Notes: a model not told the origin generated them from the letters alone. A stretch of DNA of 11,553 bases from Bacillota bacterium (GCA_017431395.1 JAFRLD010000034.1:1-11553); one strand, 5' to 3'; shown: positions 1 to 7,576, counted from the stretch's first letter. Translations and numbers: made by a program.

Positions 1-828
1 TACGATGGATTCGTGGTCTGTCACGGCACGGATACGATGGCATATACGGCGGCGATCCTTTCCTATATGATCCAGGATTCGGACAAGCCGGTCGTTCTGA
101 CCGGGGCGCAGAGACCCATCGGCTTCGAGATCACCGACGCTAAGTCGAACCTGCAGGACAGCATTCTTTATGCGGCAGATCCGCGGTCCCGCGGGATCCA
201 GATCGTGTTTGCCGGCAATGTCATCACAGGGACACGGGCGCGAAAAGTCCGGTCCATGAGCTATGCCGCTTTCGCGAGCATCAACCTGCCGGAGATCGCG
301 GAGATCAGAAACGGGCGGATCATCCGCTATCTGAGCGACCGGGAGTTTTGCAGGACCGCCGTTCCAGGAGCGCCATCTTCGCCGGAAACGGTCCGGTTCT
401 ACGATGACATCGACCCGAACGTGTTCCTTTTGAAGCTGACACCGGGAATGAATCCGGCGCTCCTGCCGGAGATCTTCCGATTATATGATGCGATCGTGAT
501 CGAAAGCTTCGGGGCCGGCGGGATCCCGGCAGCTCTGCAGCAGACCCTGTTTGATGAGCTGAGCCGGTATGAACCGGAGGAAAAAGTCCTGGCCATGACG
601 ACCCAGGTGCCTTTCGAAGGGAGCCATCTGGAGACCTATGAGGTCGGCCGAAGGATCGCTGACCGGTTTCAGATCCTTGAGGCCAGGGACATGACCCTGG
701 AGGCGACGGTCGCGAAGCTCATGTTGATCCTGGCGGACCACGGTCAGAGCTGGGATGAGATCCGCCTCAGATTTTATACCCCGGTAGCGAAGGATACGCT
801 GATCGGGATCGATCCACTGTCTGAGTAG
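1..828 (+). CDS. ansA: L-asparaginase, 5'-truncated by the window edge
   Basis: Hydrolyses L-asparagine to aspartate and ammonia. The frame is open from base 1, so the real start lies upstream and the GTG at 13 is only an internal Val codon. The visible 275 residues begin YDGFVVCHGTDTM, which contains the asparaginase signature HGTDTM with the Thr-Asp catalytic pair. A later DAKSN stretch supplies the expected catalytic Lys, and a TGAQRPIG segment between them is also typical. Family members are about 330-340 residues, so roughly 60 N-terminal residues, including the first nucleophilic Thr loop, are outside the window. No signal peptide can be judged. The next gene starts 12 nt after the stop, suggesting one transcript. 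The family call is firm. The cytosolic (AnsA) versus secreted (AnsB) class is not fully settled, though AnsA is more likely. Confidence 0.9.
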   Translation, partial: YDGFVVCHGTDTMAYTAAILSYMIQDSDKPVVLTGAQRPIGFEITDAKSNLQDSILYAADPRSRGIQIVFAGNVITGTRARKVRSMSYAAFASINLPEIAEIRNGRIIRYLSDREFCRTAVPGAPSSPETVRFYDDIDPNVFLLKLTPGMNPALLPEIFRLYDAIVIESFGAGGIPAALQQTLFDELSRYEPEEKVLAMTTQVPFEGSHLETYEVGRRIADRFQILEARDMTLEATVAKLMLILADHGQSWDEIRLRFYTPVAKDTLIGIDPLSE

Positions 829-840
829 GAGAAGCAGAAT

Positions 841-1800
841 ATGACTAGACATTTTTTCATCATCAATCCGGCAGCAGGACAGGGAGAAGCGATCAAGCTC
901 AGAAGCGAGATCGACGCGGTCTGCTCCATAGCCGGCGTGGACTACGGAATCTATGAAACGGAAGCGGTCGGTGACGCGGAGAACTTCGTGCGCGCGCATT
1001 GTGAGGAGCACGCTGAGGGTCAGGATGCAGAAGGCGAGATCCTGCGGTTTTATGCCTGCGGAGGGGATGGGACGCTGAATGAGGTCGTGAACGGCGCCTG
1101 CGGATATGACTTCACTGAGGTCGGCTGTATTCCGGCGGGAACCGGCAACGACTTCATCCGCAACTTCCCGAGCAGACGCTTTGATGATCTCGTGGCTCAG
1201 GTCCAGGGAGAGTCCAGACTTTGCGACCTGATCCATTACGAAGGACACGTGAACGGGGAGAATGTATCGAGATACTGCGTGAATATGTTCAATATTGGCT
1301 TCGATTCCAATGTAGTCGATATGACGGCCAGGATGAAGCGGCTGCCGCTGATCACGGGCTCTCTCGCCTATCTCGCCAGTGTCGGAGCCATGCTGATCGG
1401 CAAAAAAGGCGCTAATCTGCGTGTGGAATACAAGGATGGTTTCGTCCACAACGGCAAGCTGCTGCTTATATCGGTGGCAAATGGTTGTTTTTGCGGCGGC
1501 GGGATCAAGGGCCTCCCGAAAGCCGTTACGGACGACGGCGTATTCGATGTGAGCCTGGTGAAAAACGTGTCGCGACGCACGTTCGTGCGGCTTTTCCCGA
1601 AATACACGAAGGGGACGCACCTGAAGGAAAAACGTCTGCAGGATGTGATACGCTATACGCACGAAACGGCACTTCTGATCGCCCCGAAACGTCCGCCTAT
1701 GAAGCTCTGTGTGGACGGGGAGATCACTAAGGCAGGCAAGGTCCTGTTCCGGATCCAGCCGAAGGCTTTTCGTTTCGTAATGCCTGCAAATATCACTTGA
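841..1800 (+). CDS. Diacylglycerol kinase-family (YegS/DagK-like) lipid kinase
   Basis: A 319-residue protein of the DAGK catalytic family, which phosphorylates a lipid hydroxyl such as diacylglycerol at the inner face of the membrane using ATP. The N-terminal INPAAGQG (about residues 8-15) is the nucleotide-binding loop. GGDGTLNEV (about 74-82) is the hallmark GGDGT motif. PAGTGNDF (about 98-105) is the following conserved loop. The C-terminal half is a beta-rich domain ending in a typical CVDGE segment. The length fits the family (about 290-320). The ATG is preceded by AGGAGAA at a good distance. The gene follows the asparaginase by 12 nt and probably shares its transcript. Its stop codon TGA lies inside the -35 element of the next promoter. 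The true substrate (diacylglycerol, undecaprenol or another lipid) cannot be read from the sequence. Confidence 0.9.
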   Translation: MTRHFFIINPAAGQGEAIKLRSEIDAVCSIAGVDYGIYETEAVGDAENFVRAHCEEHAEGQDAEGEILRFYACGGDGTLNEVVNGACGYDFTEVGCIPAGTGNDFIRNFPSRRFDDLVAQVQGESRLCDLIHYEGHVNGENVSRYCVNMFNIGFDSNVVDMTARMKRLPLITGSLAYLASVGAMLIGKKGANLRVEYKDGFVHNGKLLLISVANGCFCGGGIKGLPKAVTDDGVFDVSLVKNVSRRTFVRLFPKYTKGTHLKEKRLQDVIRYTHETALLIAPKRPPMKLCVDGEITKAGKVLFRIQPKAFRFVMPANIT

Positions 1801-1825
1801 CACAAGGCCCTCCGCATGGCATAAT
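1797..1825 (+). promoter_or_regulatory. Promoter of the pyr operon (sigma-A type)
   Basis: A perfect -35 TTGACA (1797-1802) and a 17-nt spacer lead to the -10 CATAAT (1820-1825, five of six consensus bases). The expected transcript start is near 1832, giving a leader of about 48 nt before pyrC. The -35 box overlaps the TGA stop of the lipid kinase gene, so the pyr operon begins directly at the end of the previous unit. This is seen in the sequence; activity is inferred. Confidence 0.8.
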
Positions 1826-1832
1826 CGTCAGG

Positions 1833-1850
1833 GTGCCACGAAAGGGGCAC
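1833..1850 (+). promoter_or_regulatory. Short stem-loop at the 5' end of the pyr mRNA
   Basis: GTGCC (1833-1837) pairs with GGCAC (1846-1850) across an 8-nt loop. The hairpin would sit within the first nucleotides of the predicted mRNA. Its 3' arm overlaps a purine-rich AAAGGGG (1841-1847), which is the only candidate ribosome site for a tiny upstream ORF. It could protect the 5' end or gate translation. No canonical PyrR-binding loop and no U-tract terminator are present in the leader, so its role is open. Confidence 0.4.
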
Positions 1851-1856
1851 ATTTTC

Positions 1857-1883
1857 ATGAGAAGCGAGCGGAGGACCGAATGA
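1857..1883 (+). CDS. Putative 8-codon leader ORF overlapping the pyrC start
   Basis: An ATG at 1857 opens a frame encoding MRSERRTE, with a TGA stop at 1881-1883. The stop overlaps the pyrC ATG (1880-1882) in an ATGA arrangement, the same overlap seen at pyrC/pyrK. AAAGGGG lies 9 nt upstream of the ATG. The internal CGGAGGA doubles as the pyrC Shine-Dalgarno site. Translation of this frame would carry ribosomes across the pyrC start and could couple or compete with it. Three of eight codons are Arg. An ORF this short can occur by chance, so it is reported only as a candidate. Confidence 0.3.
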   Translation: MRSERRTE

Positions 1884-3052
1884 AGGACCGATTTAACGAA
1901 GGAATCAGAATAGAAGACGCGAGGGGCACCTTGCGGGAGGCTTGTTCTCCCCTTGGTGCGGACGTTGATTTCAATAATTATTCTATTTTACCCGGTTTTA
2001 CAGATGTACATGTTCATCTGAGAGAGCCGGGTTTTTCTTATAAAGGAACGATTATGGCCGGGACGCGGGCAGCGGCGGCCGGGGGCTTCACACATGTGCT
2101 CTCGATGCCGAATCTGGATCCGGTTCCGGATAGCCTGGAGCATTTAAGAGTACAAACAGAGATCATTGAGCGGGATGCCTGCATCAGCGTGCATCCTCTG
2201 GGCTCTCTGACGCGCGGAGAAAAGGGCCTTGAGGTCTCGGAGATCGAAGCGCTGGCCCCATATGTGGCGGGGTTCAGCGACGATGGGGTCGGGGTCATGG
2301 ATGACGGACTCATGAAGGAGGCTATGGAACGCGTCAAAGCAGCCGGCAGCATCGTGATCGCCCACTGCGAAGATACGAGATTTCCCAGGGAAAGCCATGA
2401 GGCCGAATACCGGCAACTCGCCCGGGACCTGGACCTGGCAGCCCGGACCGGATGCCCTTTTCACATGTGCCATGTGTCGACGGCGGAATCCATCCGGCTC
2501 ATCCGGGAGGCGAAGCGGGCCGGGCTGGATGTTACCGTCGAGACGGCGCCGCACTACCTGACCCTGTCCAATGAAAATCTGGAGGACGACGGCCGGTTCA
2601 AGATGAATCCGCCGATCAAGACGCGGAGAGACCGGCAGGTCCTTCTCGAAGCCCTGCAGGACGGGACCATCGACATGATCGCCACCGACCACGCCCCCCA
2701 CAGCGCGGAAGAGAAAGCGAAGGGGTTCGCCGGAAGCGCCTACGGGATCGTCGGCCTTGAGACAGCCTTCCCGGTTTTGTACACGAAGCTGGTCAGAGAA
2801 GGGGTCCTTCCCCTGCAAAGGCTGGTCGAACTTCTCACTACAGCCCCGAACCAGCGGTTCCGGATCGAAAGCAGGATGCCGGAGGAAACGGATCCGGCGC
2901 CCACCTTTAGCGTCTGGGATCTGGAGCATCCTTACAGGATCCGGCCGGAGCATTTCTTAAGCAAAGGCTGGAGCACGCCCTTCGAGGGATGGGAAGTCTA
3001 TGGGAAGTGCATGATGACAGTGGCAGGCGGAAAGGTCGTGTATAAGAGATGA
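1880..3052 (+). CDS. pyrC: Dihydroorotase, class I
   Basis: Cytosolic zinc amidohydrolase that cyclises N-carbamoyl-aspartate to dihydroorotate, the third step of UMP synthesis. Of 390 residues, DVHVHLREPG (about 42-51) gives the metal-binding His44/His46 and substrate Arg48. SMPNLDP (about 76-82) is the substrate Asn loop. FSDDG (about 132-136) carries the Asp that replaces a carboxylated Lys in class I enzymes. AHCED (His162), CHVST (His198), APHY (His225) and ATDHAPH (Asp270) complete the site. The protein is shorter than the usual 420 or so residues: only about 36 residues precede LPGF, against roughly 50 in typical enzymes, so the N-terminal beta-sandwich part is reduced. GGAGGA (1870-1875) supports the ATG. 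The bases from about 1965 to 2050 are clearly AT-richer than the rest of the gene. Its stop overlaps the pyrK start (ATGA). Confidence 0.93.
   Translation: MKDRFNEGIRIEDARGTLREACSPLGADVDFNNYSILPGFTDVHVHLREPGFSYKGTIMAGTRAAAAGGFTHVLSMPNLDPVPDSLEHLRVQTEIIERDACISVHPLGSLTRGEKGLEVSEIEALAPYVAGFSDDGVGVMDDGLMKEAMERVKAAGSIVIAHCEDTRFPRESHEAEYRQLARDLDLAARTGCPFHMCHVSTAESIRLIREAKRAGLDVTVETAPHYLTLSNENLEDDGRFKMNPPIKTRRDRQVLLEALQDGTIDMIATDHAPHSAEEKAKGFAGSAYGIVGLETAFPVLYTKLVREGVLPLQRLVELLTTAPNQRFRIESRMPEETDPAPTFSVWDLEHPYRIRPEHFLSKGWSTPFEGWEVYGKCMMTVAGGKVVYKR
1990..2036 (+). other. Terminator-like hairpin inside pyrC
   Basis: A two-tier stem lies within the early pyrC coding region. ACCCGG (1990-1995) pairs with CCGGGT (2027-2032), and inside it CAGATG (2001-2006) pairs with CATCTG (2015-2020). 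Five U residues (2032-2036) follow at once. The outer arms encode the conserved LPG and EPG of dihydroorotase, so part of the symmetry may be forced by the protein. The inner arms and the AT-rich codon choices are not so clearly forced. It may be chance, or it may lower transcription when ribosomes lag. Confidence 0.3.
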
Positions 3053-3855
3053 GAAACAGCGAGTTCACAATAAAAAAGAATCAGCGGATCGCAGCAGGCA
3101 TGAATGAGATGATCCTGCAGGTCCCGGAGACCCCGGAGGATGAAGAGATGCTGCGGAATATCCGCCCCGGACAGTTCATCAACATCCGGATCGAGGGCCT
3201 CTATCTTCGCCGGCCGATCTCCATCTGCGACTGGGATGCGGGCGCGGGAACGATCACGATCGTTTACAAAACCGTCGGACGTGGCACGGAAGCGATGGGC
3301 CTGATGGAAACAGGGGAAACGCTTGACATCCTCTGGCCGCTTGGGAACGGGTATGCGCTGCCCCAGGCAGGGCAGGAGGCAGAGAGGCGCACGCGCCGGC
3401 CGCTCCTGATCGGCGGCGGGGCAGGGGTGCCGCCCATGGTAAGCCTTTGCAGGAGAATGATCGAGGCCGGCCTGCAGCCGACCGTCATCCTGGGCTTTCG
3501 AAGCGAAGAGGATGCCTACTATCAGGACCGGTTCGAAGCGATGGGAGCACGGACACTCATCACAGCGGAGGATGGGAGCATCGGACAGCAAGGCTTCGTG
3601 ACCGACGCCATGCGGACGCTCATAGATAGCGATGGGGCATGTGCTTATGACAGCGTCTATGCCTGCGGGCCCGAACCGATGCTGCGGGCGATCTGTGAGA
3701 CAGCTCCGGAAACCATACCGGGCTGGTTCAGCTTCGAAGAACGGATGGGCTGCGGGTTCGGCGCATGTATGGGCTGTTCCTGTGAAACGAAATATGGAAG
3801 CAAGCGGATCTGCAAGGATGGACCGGTGCTGGAAAGGAGCGAGATCATATGGTAA
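3049..3855 (+). CDS. pyrK: Dihydroorotate dehydrogenase B, electron-transfer subunit
   Basis: A 268-residue iron-sulfur flavoprotein that passes electrons from the FMN of PyrD through a [2Fe-2S] cluster and FAD to NAD+. RRPISIC (about 54-60) is the FAD-binding RPxS motif. IGGGAGVPPM (about 121-130) is the nucleotide-binding loop. YACGPEPML (about 204-212) is typical of the ferredoxin reductase fold. The cluster ligands are Cys235, Cys240, Cys243 and Cys255 (C-x4-C-x2-C-x11-C), as expected for PyrK. The length is normal (about 255-270). Its ATG overlaps the pyrC stop and its stop overlaps the pyrD start by 7 nt, so translation of pyrC, pyrK and pyrD is probably coupled. Class 1B enzymes use NAD+ rather than quinone or fumarate, as in many Gram-positive bacteria. 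Confidence 0.95.
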   Translation: MRNSEFTIKKNQRIAAGMNEMILQVPETPEDEEMLRNIRPGQFINIRIEGLYLRRPISICDWDAGAGTITIVYKTVGRGTEAMGLMETGETLDILWPLGNGYALPQAGQEAERRTRRPLLIGGGAGVPPMVSLCRRMIEAGLQPTVILGFRSEEDAYYQDRFEAMGARTLITAEDGSIGQQGFVTDAMRTLIDSDGACAYDSVYACGPEPMLRAICETAPETIPGWFSFEERMGCGFGACMGCSCETKYGSKRICKDGPVLERSEIIW

Positions 3856-4763
3856 ACGGAAGGGATGTGGACATGAGGACCAGCCTTTGCGGGATCGAAC
3901 TCGATAAACCGGTCATGGCTGCGAGCGGTACCTTCGGATACGGCCTGGAATTCGCGGAGCTCTACGATATCAATGTGCTGGGCACGTTCAGCTTCAAGGG
4001 GACGACCCCCGAGCCGAGATTCGGTAATCCGACGCCGCGGATCGCGGACTGCACGGAAGGGATGCTGAACAGCGTGGGGCTGCAGAATCCCGGCGTGGAC
4101 AAGGTCCTGGAGGAGGAGCTTCCGGAGCTGGCCAAGGTGTTTCATAAACCGGTCATGGCCAATGTCTGCGGGGGAAGCCCCGAGGACTACGCCCTTGTAG
4201 CGGAGAAACTCTCGCAGTGCGATCAGATCGGATGGCTGGAGGTCAACATCTCCTGCCCGAACGTGAGAAGTGGGGGAATGGCTTTCGGAACGGATCCTAA
4301 GGCCGCCGCTGAGGTCATCGGGGCCGTCCGCAAGGTGACGACGAAACCTGTGATCGCCAAGCTCTCGCCGAACGTGACGGACATTACGGAGATCGCGAAG
4401 GCCTGCGAGGCGGCGGGGGCGGATGGGATCACCGCCATCAATACGCTGCTCGGGATGAGGATCGATCTGAAGAGCCGGAAGCCGGTTCTGGCGAGGGAGA
4501 TGGGAGGATTCTCAGGGCCTGCGGTCTTCCCGGTGGCGCTGCGCGCGGTCTACCAGATCACCCGTGCAGTAGATCTGCCGGTGGTCGGATGCGGAGGGGT
4601 CCGCACCGCAGAGGACGTCCTGGAGATGATGATGGCCGGCGCTAAGGCCGTGCAGGTCGGATCACAGAACCTGGTGGATCCTTTCGCCTGCCGGGACATT
4701 ATCGAAGCCCTGCCGGCCGCCATGGAGAAATACGGAATAAAGAACCTGAGGGAGGATATATAA
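3849..4763 (+). CDS. pyrD: Dihydroorotate dehydrogenase B, catalytic subunit
   Basis: FMN enzyme that oxidises dihydroorotate to orotate as a PyrD2-PyrK2 complex. The 304 residues contain PVMAASGTFGYG (about 21-32), the FMN-side FKGTTPEPR (about 49-57), NSVGLQNPG (about 74-82), and NISCPNV (about 133-139) with Cys136 as the catalytic base. That Cys is diagnostic of class 1, since class 2 uses Ser. GCGGVRTAEDV (about 247-257) is the FMN phosphate loop. Two starts are possible. The ATG at 3849 has AAAGGAG about 10 nt upstream and overlaps pyrK. The ATG at 3873 has AAGGGA at about 8 nt and gives an N-terminus (MRTSLCGIELDKPV) closer to the family norm. The longer form is listed here. The stop is immediately followed by the pyrF ATG. 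Confidence 0.95.
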   Translation: MVNGRDVDMRTSLCGIELDKPVMAASGTFGYGLEFAELYDINVLGTFSFKGTTPEPRFGNPTPRIADCTEGMLNSVGLQNPGVDKVLEEELPELAKVFHKPVMANVCGGSPEDYALVAEKLSQCDQIGWLEVNISCPNVRSGGMAFGTDPKAAAEVIGAVRKVTTKPVIAKLSPNVTDITEIAKACEAAGADGITAINTLLGMRIDLKSRKPVLAREMGGFSGPAVFPVALRAVYQITRAVDLPVVGCGGVRTAEDVLEMMMAGAKAVQVGSQNLVDPFACRDIIEALPAAMEKYGIKNLREDI

Positions 4764-5468
4764 ATGGGAAAAGATGTGATCATAGCATGTGATTTCGCGA
4801 GCGCCGAAGAGACATACGCGTTCCTGGACCGGTTTGGTGAGACGAAGCCTTTCGTCAAGATCGGCATGGAGCTTTACTACGCAGAGGGACCGCAGATCGT
4901 CCGGGAGCTTAAGGCTAGGGGACACAAGGTGTTCCTGGACCTGAAGCTGCATGATATCCCGAACACGGTGGAGAAGGCCATGCGGGTGCTGGCCGGGCTT
5001 GGGGCAGATATCTGCAATGTCCACGCGGCCGGAACGGGGAAAATGATGGAGGCAGCCCTGAGGGGCCTGACGGAGGGCACGAAGGCAGGGAAGCGCCCGC
5101 TTCTGATCGCCGTGACCCAGCTGACCTCCACGAACCAGGAACAGCTGGAGGCAGAGCTTCTGATCCGCCGGCCGATGGAAGAGGTCGTCTCGACCTATGC
5201 CGCGACCACAAAGAGGGCGGGGCTCGACGGAGTCGTATGCTCCCCGCTGGAATCCCCGGCGGTACATGGGTTCCTCGGAGCATCGTTCCTGACGGTCACC
5301 CCGGGCGTACGGCTCGCAGGGGATGAGAAAGGCGACCAGAGCCGGGTCACCACACCGGCGATGGCGAAGGAGCTCGGCTCCGATTACATCGTCGTAGGGC
5401 GGAGCATCACGGGAGCACAGGATCCGGTAGAGGCTTATGAGCGCTGCCGGCAGGAATTTTGCGACTGA
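4764..5468 (+). CDS. pyrF: Orotidine-5'-phosphate decarboxylase
   Basis: Catalyses the last step of UMP synthesis, decarboxylating OMP without a cofactor. The 234-residue TIM-barrel protein shows IACDFAS at the N-terminus, FVKIG with the conserved Lys (about 30-34), and the catalytic array DLKLHDIPNT (about 59-68: Asp59, Lys61, Asp64). The phosphate-binding end is DYIVVGRSIT near the C-terminus. The length is typical of the short bacterial class (about 230-245). The ATG follows the pyrD stop with no gap, and GGAGG (4751-4755) lies inside the end of pyrD, so translation is likely coupled. The C-terminal PGVRLAGDEKGDQSRV segment is the usual PGIR loop. Nothing is abnormal. Confidence 0.95.
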   Translation: MGKDVIIACDFASAEETYAFLDRFGETKPFVKIGMELYYAEGPQIVRELKARGHKVFLDLKLHDIPNTVEKAMRVLAGLGADICNVHAAGTGKMMEAALRGLTEGTKAGKRPLLIAVTQLTSTNQEQLEAELLIRRPMEEVVSTYAATTKRAGLDGVVCSPLESPAVHGFLGASFLTVTPGVRLAGDEKGDQSRVTTPAMAKELGSDYIVVGRSITGAQDPVEAYERCRQEFCD

Positions 5469-5497
5469 GTCAAAGGACATCTGAAAGGAGAGCATAT

Positions 5498-6106
5498 ATG
5501 AGAACAAAAGCAGCCAGAGCCTTACTGGATACCGGAGCGGTATTCTTTCGCCCGGAAGAACCCTTCACATGGGCGAGCGGCATCAAGAGCCCGGTCTATA
5601 CGGATAACCGGCTGGTGCTGACGGATCCGGAGGCAAGAAAAGTCATCGAGGAAGGCCTGATCGAACTGATCAGTAAGACCTACCCGCAGGCGGAAGCCCT
5701 GTTCGGGACGGCTACGGCGGGGATCCCCCACGCGGCTATCGCAGGTTACGCTATGGACCTGCCCATGGGATATGTGCGTTCCGGTGCCAAGGATCACGGC
5801 CGGGGAAACCGGATCGAAGGCCGGGTGCAGGAAGGCCAGAAGGTAGTGGTCATCGAGGATCTGATATCCACCGGCGGCAGCTGCATCGAGGCGGCGAAGG
5901 CCCTGCAGGAGGCCGGCGCCGAGGTGCTGGGAGTCATCTGCATCTTTTCCTACAATTTGTACAAAAGCAGGACAGCCTTTGCAGAGGCAGGCTTCGAATA
6001 CCACAGCCTGACGGACTTCGACAGCGTAGCCCGGACGGCGGTAGAGACGGGATATGTCAGCGAGGGTGACATGGACCAGCTGATCGAGTTCAGAAACAGT
6101 TTATAA
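5498..6106 (+). CDS. pyrE: Orotate phosphoribosyltransferase
   Basis: Transfers ribose 5-phosphate from PRPP to orotate, forming OMP. The 202-residue protein has FTWASGIKSPVYTDNR (about 23-38), the flexible catalytic loop KDHGRGNRIEG (about 98-108) and the PRPP-binding signature VVVIEDLISTGGS (about 116-128). The length and pattern match the Bacillus/Clostridium type. The frame could be opened by a TTG at 5459 inside pyrF. However, AAGGAGA (5485-5491) sits just upstream of the ATG at 5498, and starting there gives the expected N-terminus (MRTKAARALLDTGAVFF). The 29-nt gap from pyrF is the widest within the operon, but no promoter or terminator is visible in it. Confidence 0.95.
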   Translation: MRTKAARALLDTGAVFFRPEEPFTWASGIKSPVYTDNRLVLTDPEARKVIEEGLIELISKTYPQAEALFGTATAGIPHAAIAGYAMDLPMGYVRSGAKDHGRGNRIEGRVQEGQKVVVIEDLISTGGSCIEAAKALQEAGAEVLGVICIFSYNLYKSRTAFAEAGFEYHSLTDFDSVARTAVETGYVSEGDMDQLIEFRNSL

Positions 6107-6124
6107 TACAAGGAGGAAGTAGAA

Positions 6125-7051
6125 TTGAGACATCTGATCGACATTATGGACCTTACGGTGGAAGAACTGGACGAGATGATCGCAGAAGCGAAAGACATCA
6201 TTGCCCAGCCGGAGAAGTACGCGCATGTATGCGCCGGGAAGAAGCTTGCGACGCTGTTTTTCGAGCCGTCGACGAGGACGAGACTGAGCTTCGAAGCAGC
6301 CATGTATGAGCTGGGCGGAAACGTTCTGGGCTTTTCCGAGGCGCAGAGCTCCTCAGCGGCCAAGGGGGAAAGCGTAGCGGATACGATCCGTACAGTGGGA
6401 TGCTACGCGGACATCATCGCCATGCGTCACCCGAAAGAGGGAGCACCGATCGCAGGTACCCGCAGATCGACGGTACCGGTCATCAACGCGGGCGACGGCG
6501 GCCATAACCATCCGACCCAGACCCTGACGGACCTTCTGACCATCAGCCGGGAGAAAGACCGCCTGGACCACCTGACCATAGGCCTTTGCGGCGACCTGAA
6601 ATTCGGGCGCACGGTCCATTCCCTGATCAATGCCATGTCCCGGTACCCGGGCAACCGCTTCGTCCTGATCTCTCCCGACGAGCTGAGGATCCCGGAATAC
6701 CTCCGCTACGAAACACTGATCAAGAAGGAGCAGGACTTCGTGGAGACGGACGATCTGGAAGGCGCGATGCCGGAGCTCGACATCCTCTATATGACCCGTG
6801 TGCAGAGAGAGCGCTTCTTCAACGAGCAGGACTACCTGCGTTTGAAGGACAGCTACATCCTGACCCCGGACAAGCTGGATAATGCGAAAGCAGACCTGTC
6901 CATCCTTCACCCGCTGCCAAGAGTCAACGAGATCTCAGTGGCGGTGGATGATGACCCGCGGGCAAGATATTTCGAGCAGGTGCTGAACGGCAAATTCATC
7001 CGCATGGCACTGATCCTGAAGCTTCTGAAGGAAGCGGGAACGATAGAGTAA
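6125..7051 (+). CDS. pyrB: Aspartate carbamoyltransferase, catalytic subunit (TTG start)
   Basis: Condenses carbamoyl phosphate with aspartate, the committed step of pyrimidine synthesis. The 308 residues carry all the catalytic positions I could check. STRTR (49-53), Ser76/Lys80 in SSSAAKGES and Arg101 bind carbamoyl phosphate. HPTQ (129-132), Arg162, TRVQ (Arg225, Gln227) and HPLPR (Leu264, Pro265) complete the site. The length equals that of the E. coli chain. The start is TTG at 6125, chosen because AGGAGG (6111-6116) lies exactly 8 nt upstream. The next in-frame ATG (codon 8) would remove part of the first helix and has no good ribosome site. PyrI follows after 22 nt, so the product is expected to be the class B dodecamer (two catalytic trimers, three regulatory dimers) with nucleotide feedback. 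Confidence 0.95.
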   Translation: MRHLIDIMDLTVEELDEMIAEAKDIIAQPEKYAHVCAGKKLATLFFEPSTRTRLSFEAAMYELGGNVLGFSEAQSSSAAKGESVADTIRTVGCYADIIAMRHPKEGAPIAGTRRSTVPVINAGDGGHNHPTQTLTDLLTISREKDRLDHLTIGLCGDLKFGRTVHSLINAMSRYPGNRFVLISPDELRIPEYLRYETLIKKEQDFVETDDLEGAMPELDILYMTRVQRERFFNEQDYLRLKDSYILTPDKLDNAKADLSILHPLPRVNEISVAVDDDPRARYFEQVLNGKFIRMALILKLLKEAGTIE

Positions 7052-7073
7052 GAAAGGACGGAGGTAAAGATAC

Positions 7074-7490
7074 ATGATCATAGGAAAAATCGAAGACGGC
7101 ATCGTATTGGACCACATCAAGGCCGGCCAGGGAATGAAGCTGCATGAAATACTGAATCTGGATAAGCTTGACTGCGAAGTCGCCCTGATCCAGAACGCGC
7201 AGAGCAGTAAAATGGGGCGCAAGGATATCTTGAAGATCGACCGGCTGATCGATCTTAACATCGACGCCGTGGGCTACGTCGACCCGGGCATCACGGTCAA
7301 TATCATCAAGGACGGGGAGCTTGCCAAGCGCACTCATCTGGACCTTCCGGAGGAGATCGTCGACATCGTGAAGTGCAAGAACCCGCGCTGCATCACCACC
7401 ATCGAGCAGGAGCTGCCGCAGGTCTTCAAGCTGACCGACCGGAAGGCGAAAGTGTACCGCTGCAAGTACTGCGAGAGCAAAGCTAAATAA
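7074..7490 (+). CDS. pyrI: Aspartate carbamoyltransferase, regulatory subunit
   Basis: Non-catalytic chain that binds nucleotide effectors and links PyrB trimers. Of 138 residues, the C-terminal zinc domain has Cys101, Cys106, Cys130 and Cys133 with spacing C-x4-C-x23-C-x2-C, the same as in E. coli PyrI. In the allosteric domain the residues equivalent to E. coli Asp19, His20, Lys56, Lys60 and Lys94 appear as Asp13, His14, Lys50, Lys54 and Lys85, so nucleotide control is likely kept. The chain is about 15 residues shorter than the E. coli one, losing about 6 at the N-terminus, where part of the nucleotide site lies in E. coli, and a short C-terminal tail. GGAGG (7060-7064) supports the ATG. 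It is the last gene of the operon. Confidence 0.95.
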   Translation: MIIGKIEDGIVLDHIKAGQGMKLHEILNLDKLDCEVALIQNAQSSKMGRKDILKIDRLIDLNIDAVGYVDPGITVNIIKDGELAKRTHLDLPEEIVDIVKCKNPRCITTIEQELPQVFKLTDRKAKVYRCKYCESKAK

Positions 7491-7498
7491 AGGCGAAG

Positions 7499-7532
7499 AA
7501 AAGGCCCGCCGGCAAAACCGGACGGGTCTTTT
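7499..7532. terminator. Bidirectional intrinsic terminator between pyrI and argH
   Basis: AAAAGGCCCGCCGG (7499-7512) pairs with the arm at 7518-7532 across the loop CAAAA (7513-7517). The stem has one G-U pair and one C-A mismatch near the middle. On the plus strand it is followed by TTTTCTCTTT; on the minus strand the opposite flank reads TTTTCTTC. It lies 8 nt after the pyrI stop and 45 nt after the end of argH on the other strand, so it can end both convergent operons. Confidence 0.88.
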
Positions 7533-7576
7533 CTCTTTATGGTGCTTTCCTGCGGTTTCCCGCAGTTTGAGGAGTG

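Noticed and set aside
481..1803. A 440-codon open frame on the minus strand across the asparaginase and lipid kinase genes.
   Set aside because: It is antisense to two clear, conserved genes, has no recognisable motif, and comes from the codon bias of GC-rich genes on the other strand.
2015..2032. A possible PyrR-binding loop, because of the GAGAGAG run after CATCTG.
   Set aside because: It does not match the conserved CC and GGYU positions of PyrR sites, and the bases encode the invariant HLREPG motif.
5459..5497. An earlier TTG start for pyrE inside the end of pyrF.
   Set aside because: It lacks a ribosome site and adds 13 atypical residues, while the ATG at 5498 has a strong site and gives the family N-terminus.
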